Source: JAEYOM01 sp036260935 (lineage in GTDB: Bacteria; Bacillota; Clostridia; Acetivibrionales; DTU013). Taken from it: DNA of 64,000 bases. Shown one piece after another: positions 59,020 to 64,000 of this stretch. The stretch lies in contig DATALQ010000035.1 in NCBI GenBank assembly GCA_036260935.1, positions 62,001 to 126,000 of the forward strand. The letters run 5' to 3'. The position numbers were made by a program, and so were the translations under genes. How positions within the stretch are numbered: position 1 is the first letter of the stretch; each line of letters starts with the position of its first letter. Under the pieces are notes generated by a model that worked only from the letters and a program-made list of their open reading frames with translations, did not search any database and had not been told where the DNA came from.

Positions 59020-59526
59020 ATGGACGGAGAAAAATATGTCAGGAAAGCGCTCGAAATGGGAGCTGATGATGCAGTAGAATTTAAAATCGAAGATATAGAA
59101 TTCGATCCCCGTACCCTGCTTAAATGTATGTACGGCTGCGGCGACTGGGGCAAAGGCAATACCTGCCCGTCACGCCCAGGCTCTCTTTCTCCCTGGGAAT
59201 ACGAAAAATTGTTTAAAAAATACCGCTGGGGTATAATAATTCATTCCAAGGATAAGAAGATCTCGCAGGACGTATCCTTCGCCATAGAAAGCGAAGCTTT
59301 TACCGACGGCTATTATTTCGCTTTTTCACTTAGCGACTGTGCACTCTGCAAGGAATGTGCGGGCTTCAAGGGCTGCGGCTGTGTTAACCCGCGCAAGGCA
59401 AGGCCTGCTTTCCACAGTGTCGGTATAGACGTTTTCAAAACTGTCAGGAAATTCGATCTGCCTCTCAATACGCTCAAAGAAGCGACAGACGAACAGAACT
59501 GGTATTCAGCAGTATTTATAGAATAA
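59020..59526 (+). CDS. DUF2284 metal-binding protein
   Basis: A 168-residue cysteine-rich protein of DUF2284, thought to bind metal or iron-sulphur clusters. Clusters of cysteines are at LKCMYGCGDWGKGNTCPSRP and DCALCKECAGFKGCGCVNPR, the latter followed by KARPAFHSVGIDVFKT. The ATG at 59020 has GCGGAGG upstream; the frame opens 29 codons earlier without a site. Function is unknown. It lies 59 nt before an aminotransferase gene on the same strand. Confidence 0.85.
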   Translation: MDGEKYVRKALEMGADDAVEFKIEDIEFDPRTLLKCMYGCGDWGKGNTCPSRPGSLSPWEYEKLFKKYRWGIIIHSKDKKISQDVSFAIESEAFTDGYYFAFSLSDCALCKECAGFKGCGCVNPRKARPAFHSVGIDVFKTVRKFDLPLNTLKEATDEQNWYSAVFIE

Positions 59527-59585
59527 TTGTACTTTCTCAGTTTTTGGTATATCATATATAGCAATACAAAATAGGAGTGAATCAT

Positions 59586-60767
59586 ATGGTATCAGAAAAA
59601 ATTACCGTCAACCTGAGCAGGTCATCCTGGATCAGGGCGATGTTCGAGCAGGGCGAAAAGCTTCGCAGGGAATTCGGTGCAGAAAACGTGTTTGATTTCT
59701 CTCTGGGGAATCCTGATATAGAACCGCCGGCTGTCGTTAAGGAAGCGCTTAAAAAGGCCGTATTATCCGACGCACCCGGGATGCATGGGTATATGAGCAA
59801 TGCAGGTTATATGAATGTAAGGGCTGCGATCGCCGCAAAGCTTGAGCAAGCCACAGGTCTCCCTGTCGGGGCGCAGCACATCGTCATGGAATGTGGAGCC
59901 GGCGGAGCAATGAACGTAGTACTTAAAACAATCCTGAACCCCGACGAGGAAGTCATCGTGCTGGCGCCGTACTTTGCCGAGTATCTTTTTTATATAGACA
60001 ATCACGGCGGAAAAGCGGTCAAAGTCGACACCGACCGAAAGACCTTCCAGCCCGATCCGGCCAAGGTATACGAAGCAATTACTCCAAAGACCAAGGCTAT
60101 AATAGTAAATTCGCCAAACAATCCCACAGGCGTGGTCTATAAGCTGGATATGCTTGAAAAGCTTGCGGAAAGCATACAAGCCAGAGAAAAGGAATTTGGA
60201 ACACAGATATGCGTTATCTCCGACGAGCCTTACGACAAGATCATATATGACGGCGCTGTTGTGACTCCATTGTTCAAGGTTTTCAAAAACTCGATCGCCG
60301 TCAATTCCTTCAGCAAATCGATGTCTCTTCCAGGGGAACGAATTGGCTTCATCGCAATAAACCCGCTGATGGACAATACTGCGGAACTCGTTGACGGTTT
60401 GATCTTCTCTACAAGAACTTTAGGCTTTGTCAATGCGCCGGCACTCTTTCAGAGAATATTGCCCGAATCTCTTGATGCCGTAGTGGAAACAGACGCGTAT
60501 AAAAAGAGGCGCGATATGCTATATGACATTATCACCGGTGCGGGTTTCAGCTGTCTTAAGCCCCAGGGAGCCTTCTACCTGTTCCCCCAGGCCCCGATCG
60601 AGGATGATGTTGCCTTCTGTAAGGCCGCACTGAAATACAATCTCGTTATCGTCCCCGGTACAGGCTTCGGCTGCAAGGGTTTCTTCCGCCTAGCGTACTG
60701 CGTGGATGAAAAGACGATCAGGAATTCGAAGAAAGCGTTCGAGGCGCTTGCCGCAGAGTTCAGGTAA
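59586..60767 (+). CDS. PLP-dependent class I/II aminotransferase
   Basis: A 393-residue aminotransferase of the aspartate aminotransferase fold. Motifs: FDFSLGNPDIEPPAVVKEAL, GYMSNAGYMNVRAAIA, MECGAGGAMNVVLKTIL, IVNSPNNPTGVVY, ISDEPYDKIIYDG and the PLP lysine in VNSFSKSMSLPGERIG; the C-terminal arginine in FFRLAYCVDEKTI binds the substrate carboxylate. The amino donor cannot be fixed. AGGAG lies 8 nt before the ATG at 59586. Its stop is followed at once by a nine-copy 18-bp tandem repeat and then a terminator. Confidence 0.92.
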   Translation: MVSEKITVNLSRSSWIRAMFEQGEKLRREFGAENVFDFSLGNPDIEPPAVVKEALKKAVLSDAPGMHGYMSNAGYMNVRAAIAAKLEQATGLPVGAQHIVMECGAGGAMNVVLKTILNPDEEVIVLAPYFAEYLFYIDNHGGKAVKVDTDRKTFQPDPAKVYEAITPKTKAIIVNSPNNPTGVVYKLDMLEKLAESIQAREKEFGTQICVISDEPYDKIIYDGAVVTPLFKVFKNSIAVNSFSKSMSLPGERIGFIAINPLMDNTAELVDGLIFSTRTLGFVNAPALFQRILPESLDAVVETDAYKKRRDMLYDIITGAGFSCLKPQGAFYLFPQAPIEDDVAFCKAALKYNLVIVPGTGFGCKGFFRLAYCVDEKTIRNSKKAFEALAAEFR

Positions 60768-60770
60768 GCG

Positions 60771-60932
60771 TCCAGTTGGAGTGATAGTTTAAGTTGCAGT
60801 GGAGGCTTAAGCTAGAGTATAGATTTAAGTTCGAGTTTTGATTTAAGTTGGATTTTTGTTTTAAGCTAGAGTACGGATTTAAGTTAGAGTTTTAATTTAA
60901 GTTGAAGTGCAGGTTTAGGTTGGAGTGTATAA
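60771..60932. repeat. 18-bp x 9 imperfect tandem repeat
   Basis: Nine units at exact 18-bp spacing (60771, 60789, 60807, 60825, 60843, 60861, 60879, 60897, 60915). The consensus is near TTAAG(T/C)T(A/G)GAGT, followed by five to six variable bases. It begins 4 nt after the aminotransferase stop and ends at a terminator. In one plus frame it reads FKLEYR/FKLEF-like with stop codons. Confidence 0.93.
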
Positions 60933-60954
60933 ATCACAGGTGTCTCGATTCATC

Positions 60955-60976
60955 ATCACAGGCGCCTGTGATTTTT
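60955..60976 (+). terminator. Terminator after the repeat array
   Basis: ATCACAG (60955-60961), loop GCGC, CTGTGAT (60966-60972), TTTTT. An upstream AAATCACAGG (60931-60940) could pair with the same downstream arm, giving an alternative fold. Confidence 0.8.
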
Positions 60977-60999
60977 CATTTGCGAGTGTCAGGGTACTG

Positions 61000-61794
61000 T
61001 TACTTAGTTGATATGAACAATCCGGATTCTTTAGGTATATTTATCGCTCCTTCCCGTTGCCTGATACCTTCAAAATAATCATAGAAGCCATCCAAATCGT
61101 TTTCCGAATAGCTTGAAATGGTAACCGCAGATTTCAGCCAGGCTGTCAGATCTTCTGTTACTGTTACAGATAATGAATCCTCGTAATCATATCTTTTAAC
61201 ATCGTCAAAGAATCGGCCCAAAATTTCCAATCCATTCTGCATGCTGAAGGAAAAGTCTTTCGTGAAAGCGTTGATTCCCGGGTTCACCTGTCTAAAAGCC
61301 TCTCTCAGGTATGAATGCATGCCGCCGTTTCCGTTTGTAGCCGCGTAAAATACGCCGCCGCTTTTTAATACCCTTTTGACTTCGGCAAGGGCCTTCGACA
61401 GATCGGGAACGTGATATAACATGTGGTTTGCTATTATAACATCGAAACAATTATCAGGAAATGGTATGCTTTGAATATCAATTCTCTGTGCCAGCAAATT
61501 CTTTTCATTCGAATACTTTTCCCAGACGGCTTTTACCATTCCTTCCGAAAAGTCCGACAAAACCAGGATACAGTCATCCGGTAACCGGCTTATCCGTCCA
61601 TGCCACTGAAGGCCGTTACCGCATCCCAATTCAAGTATCCGGTAACCTTTTAAAAACTCATATTCTTCAAAAAGCCAGGAAAAAAAGCCTTGCTGGTTTG
61701 TGCTGTATTTCGCGTGCAAATTGCTTCTTACAGATAAGTTACTGTCATCTTTGTATTGTTCCCTGACATTTTCAGTGTTATCTCTTATTGCCAT
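61000..61794 (-). CDS. Class I SAM-dependent methyltransferase
   Basis: A 264-residue methyltransferase. Motif I is YRILELGCGNGLQWHGRI near residue 54-71; the acidic loop is CILVLSDFSEGMVKAVWEK, and VIIANHMLYHVPDLSKALAE then VLKSGGVFYAATNG give later motifs, Methyltransf_11 class. The substrate is unknown. GGAGGTGCC precedes the ATG at 61794. It is separate from the N-terminal HTH-type methyltransferase at 223. The gene is at the 3' end of a minus-strand run following thiN. Confidence 0.85.
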   Translation of the reverse strand: MAIRDNTENVREQYKDDSNLSVRSNLHAKYSTNQQGFFSWLFEEYEFLKGYRILELGCGNGLQWHGRISRLPDDCILVLSDFSEGMVKAVWEKYSNEKNLLAQRIDIQSIPFPDNCFDVIIANHMLYHVPDLSKALAEVKRVLKSGGVFYAATNGNGGMHSYLREAFRQVNPGINAFTKDFSFSMQNGLEILGRFFDDVKRYDYEDSLSVTVTEDLTAWLKSAVTISSYSENDLDGFYDYFEGIRQREGAINIPKESGLFISTK

Positions 61795-61829
61795 TAGGCA
61801 CCTCCGGCAAAACACTTATCCTGGAATAA

Positions 61830-62465
61830 TCAATCTCTTGACAATATAACAAGCAGGTAGCCTGCTTTTACGGAGACTACCGCGGTATTTTCCGAGAATT
61901 CATTGCTGACGCCCCAGGAAGAGCCCACCTCAAGTACTGCATCGGACAGAGGAAAGCGCAGGCCTATAGTAGAAACGCCCCTGGCATTCCCCGCCATGGG
62001 AAGCAGCGTTACGAAGGCGCCGTTTTGTCTCTTTAGTTCGATACTGTCTCTAATCAGCCTTATCTCATTCTTTTCGTCGGCTATCAAGCCTTCGCAGTCA
62101 TGATCGGTCAGTTTTTTCAATAACAAAATATTCGAAAGAGAATGATCGAGTCTCGATCCGACAGCCCCCAGCAGTATGACTTTGCTGCAGCCTCGCTCCA
62201 GCGCTATCTCTATTGCCAGCTCGCTGTCGGTCATATCCTTTTCCGAGGGGTATCTCAATATCTCCGTTACGCTTCCATTGAACATATCCCAGTCGCTTTT
62301 GTCGATGGAATCAAAATCGCCCAGCAATATGCCGGGCTTGAGCTTCAGTTCCCTGCAGTGCCGTGCACCGCTGTCGGCGGCAATTATCAGGTCGGCGCCG
62401 TCAAGGTATTTTTTTATATATTCATAATTCGTGATCCTGCCGCCGCAGAAAATTACACAGGTCAT
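61830..62465 (-). CDS. thiN: Thiamine diphosphokinase
   Basis: A 211-residue thiamine pyrophosphokinase that makes thiamine diphosphate from thiamine and ATP. The start CVIFCGGRITNYEYIKKYLD and DLIIAADSGARHCRELKLKP carry the catalytic acids; LLGDFDSIDKSDWD, YPSEKDMTDSELAIEIALER and LLGAVGSRLDHSLSNILLL are all family marks. It begins inside the rpe stop (ATGA overlap). The gene order rsgA-rpe-thiN is typical of Firmicutes. No thi-box was seen. Confidence 0.95.
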   Translation of the reverse strand: MTCVIFCGGRITNYEYIKKYLDGADLIIAADSGARHCRELKLKPGILLGDFDSIDKSDWDMFNGSVTEILRYPSEKDMTDSELAIEIALERGCSKVILLGAVGSRLDHSLSNILLLKKLTDHDCEGLIADEKNEIRLIRDSIELKRQNGAFVTLLPMAGNARGVSTIGLRFPLSDAVLEVGSSWGVSNEFSENTAVVSVKAGYLLVILSRD

Positions 62466-63127
62466 ACTATCCCACCATAGGCTCTTTGCCGTAGAATTCT
62501 GATTATTTCCGCCGCATCGGGCGCGTTATATATTGTGGAACCCGCCACGATAATATTGGCACCCGCTTCTGTTATCATATATATGTTTTCGGCATCGATT
62601 CCTCCGTCTACCTCTATATCCAGCTTTATACGCCTTTGAACGGCAATTTGCCTCAGCGTACGCACCTTTTCCGTCATGCCTTCGATATACTGCTGTCCTC
62701 CGAACCCAGGGTTGACTGTCATTATCAATACCATATCGATATCGTTCAATATCGAGTCGAGTACGGACAAAGGCGTTGCGGGATTCAGCGCGACAGACGG
62801 CCTGGCTCCGCCGCTGCTTATCAGCTGCAGAGTGCGGTGCAGATTATTATTGCCTTCGGCGTGTACCGTAATTATGTTTGCACCAGCTTCAAGAAACTGT
62901 TCTATGTACCTGTCCGGATCCTCTATCATTAGATGCACATCGAATGGCAGCTTTGTCACTTTTCTAAGGCTTTGTACAACGACAGGCCCGACGGTTATAT
63001 TGGGTACGAAGTGGCCATCCATGATATCGATATGTATTATATCAGCGCCTGCTTTTTCGACCCTCGCTACTTCTTCCGCAAGCTTTGAAAAATCGGAAGC
63101 CAATATTGACGGAGCAATTTTGATCAT
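62462..63127 (-). CDS. rpe: Ribulose-phosphate 3-epimerase
   Basis: A 221-residue TIM-barrel enzyme interconverting ribulose-5-phosphate and xylulose-5-phosphate. Motifs: IAPSILASDFSKLAEEV, IIHIDIMDGHFVPNITVGP (metal His/Asp), HLMIEDPDRYIEQF, TVNPGFGGQQYIEGM and EVDGGIDAENIYMI. Its ATG lies 2 nt after the rsgA stop and its stop overlaps the thiN start, so all three are translationally linked. Confidence 0.97.
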   Translation of the reverse strand: MIKIAPSILASDFSKLAEEVARVEKAGADIIHIDIMDGHFVPNITVGPVVVQSLRKVTKLPFDVHLMIEDPDRYIEQFLEAGANIITVHAEGNNNLHRTLQLISSGGARPSVALNPATPLSVLDSILNDIDMVLIMTVNPGFGGQQYIEGMTEKVRTLRQIAVQRRIKLDIEVDGGIDAENIYMITEAGANIIVAGSTIYNAPDAAEIIRILRQRAYGGIV

Positions 63128-63129
63128 GA

Positions 63130-64000
63130 TTAGGTTCCTTTCCGGTTTCCTTTTTTGTATTTCATATCATCTTCCTGCTTTAGTAAAGCAAACAGCTCTT
63201 TGTACCTTTCATATCTTCCGCCGCTTATATTTCCCGAACCGACCGCGTTCTTCACTCCGCAGTCCGGCTCGTTTATATGGCTGCAGCCAATAAATCGGCA
63301 TTCATATATATAATCGGCAAATTCCGGATAGTAATGTTGCAATTCATCATATTTTATACCGGTAAGTTCATATGAACTGAAGCCGGGCGTATCTACTATA
63401 TACCCGCCTTTTGCCAGCTCCATAAGCTCTGCGTGTCTGGTGGTATGCTTTCCTCTGTCAAGCTTTTCGCTGAGCTTTCCTGTTTGCATTGCCATAGTGT
63501 TCATGGCCCTGTTGAGCAGAGTTGATTTTCCGACGCCCGACTGACCTGCGAACACGGAAATGTGACCCGTCAGTGAACTGTCGAGTTCCTCAAAGCCTTT
63601 ATTCTCTTTTGAACTGGTTTCAATAACAAGATAGCCGGCCTTGCTATACGCTCCACGCAGCAGCGTCCTGTTCTCCCCTGCATCCAGATCCGTCTTGTTG
63701 ATACAAAGCACGGCGCCGATGCCTTGCTTTTCGGCAGATATCAGAAGTTTGTCGAGCAGGAGCAGATCCGGTTCGGGAGATCTGGCCGCAATAACCGCTA
63801 TCAGCTGATCGACGTTGGCAACCGCAGGCCTTGTCAATAAAGAGCTTCTCTCAAGAATCTCATCTATATTGCCTTTTTTCTGTGCTGCATCCGTAACGGA
63901 AAATATGACCCTGTCTCCTGTCAGCGGCGTCAGGTCCATCTTTCGGAAAACGCCTCTGGCCTTGCACTCGTGGATCCCATTGTCCGACGACACGTAATAA
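63130..64000 (-). CDS. rsgA: Ribosome small subunit GTPase RsgA (5' end outside window)
   Basis: A circularly permuted GTPase for 30S maturation. The visible frame is open to the edge: upstream of SSDNGIHECKARG the codons read YYV, which matches the OB-fold start, so the true start lies beyond 64000 and the GTG at 63993 is not it. Order of GTPase motifs is G4 (CINKTDLDAG), G1 (FAGQSGVGKSTLLNRA), G3 (DTPGFSSYE). The C-terminal zinc site is CRFIGCSHINEPDCGV. First visible gene of the rsgA-rpe-thiN operon; about 20 N-terminal residues are missing. Confidence 0.95.
   Translation of the reverse strand, partial: YYVSSDNGIHECKARGVFRKMDLTPLTGDRVIFSVTDAAQKKGNIDEILERSSLLTRPAVANVDQLIAVIAARSPEPDLLLLDKLLISAEKQGIGAVLCINKTDLDAGENRTLLRGAYSKAGYLVIETSSKENKGFEELDSSLTGHISVFAGQSGVGKSTLLNRAMNTMAMQTGKLSEKLDRGKHTTRHAELMELAKGGYIVDTPGFSSYELTGIKYDELQHYYPEFADYIYECRFIGCSHINEPDCGVKNAVGSGNISGGRYERYKELFALLKQEDDMKYKKGNRKGT

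Noticed and set aside
60771..60932. Repeat array considered as CRISPR
   Set aside because: Units are 18 bp with no spacers between them, imperfect, and no cas genes are near.
63993..63993. GTG at 63993 as the rsgA start
   Set aside because: The frame stays open to the window edge and upstream codons (YYV) match the conserved RsgA N-terminal domain.

Overview
The window looks like a piece of chromosome from an endospore-forming, Gram-positive anaerobe of the Clostridia. The support is an alpha/beta-type small acid-soluble spore protein, two CotF-like coat proteins, a PrkA-YhbH-SpoVR operon, lipoproteins with Gram-positive lipoboxes, an SLH-domain surface protein, strong AGGAGG-type ribosome binding sites and sigma-A promoters of TTGACA-17-TATAAT type. 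No intact insertion sequence, prophage, integrase or CRISPR array is visible. The species cannot be named from the sequence alone.

Layout. 1-1023 (minus): a helix-turn-helix/methyltransferase gene followed by the start of S-adenosylhomocysteinase. 1259-10674 (plus): a long nucleoside uptake and salvage cluster, deoC, deoD, a fused phosphopentomutase/cytidine deaminase, pdp, a BMP-family nucleoside-binding lipoprotein, a double-ABC ATPase and two permeases, closed by a terminator. 10875-19843 (minus): an accessory-looking run of small-molecule-modifying enzymes (APH-like kinase, class C serine hydrolase, orphan sugar-type binding lipoprotein, two GNATs, histidine phosphatase, nucleotidyltransferase, DinB-like, AlkD-like, CAT-like). 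19874-22352: a second purine nucleoside phosphorylase, a lipoprotein, a small membrane protein and tRNA-Val(CAC). 22446-27111: spoVR, yhbH, prkA. 27273-32719: cell-surface and regulatory genes, including an AraC-type regulator broken by a frameshift, then an orphan TrpB-like enzyme. 32832-37542: three TadE/TadG-like pseudopilin genes without the Tad motor. 37608-43723: radical SAM protein, D,D-carboxypeptidase, FapA-like protein, diacylglycerol glycosyltransferase. 43805-44545: spore genes. 44676-47589: TrkH with two TrkA proteins. 47846-51229: DUF421/DUF4363 pair, rRNA methyltransferase and the infC-rpmI-rplT operon with an attenuated leader. 51368-60767: terpenoid-cyclase-like protein, HelD, RqcH, a PfkB kinase, SLH protein, DUF2284 protein, aminotransferase. 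61000-64000 (minus): methyltransferase and the rsgA-rpe-thiN operon, with rsgA running off the end.

How genes work together. The 1.3-10.7 kb cluster forms one complete route: nucleosides are bound (BMP lipoprotein), imported (ABC), deaminated (Cdd domain), phosphorolysed (DeoD, Pdp), isomerised (DeoB domain) and split to glyceraldehyde-3-phosphate and acetaldehyde (DeoC). The methyltransferase/AhcY pair joins SAM use to removal of its by-product.

Most unusual points: the DeoB-Cdd fusion; a promoter-terminator pair with no ORF (candidate small RNA, about 54623-54730); a nine-copy 18-bp tandem repeat after the aminotransferase; a 42-bp duplicated hairpin unit with compensatory stem changes; codon-phase minisatellites inside at least five genes; an apparent AUC start codon in infC; and a 1-nt frameshift in the membrane AraC gene. 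All functional calls are by reading motifs; no database search was possible.
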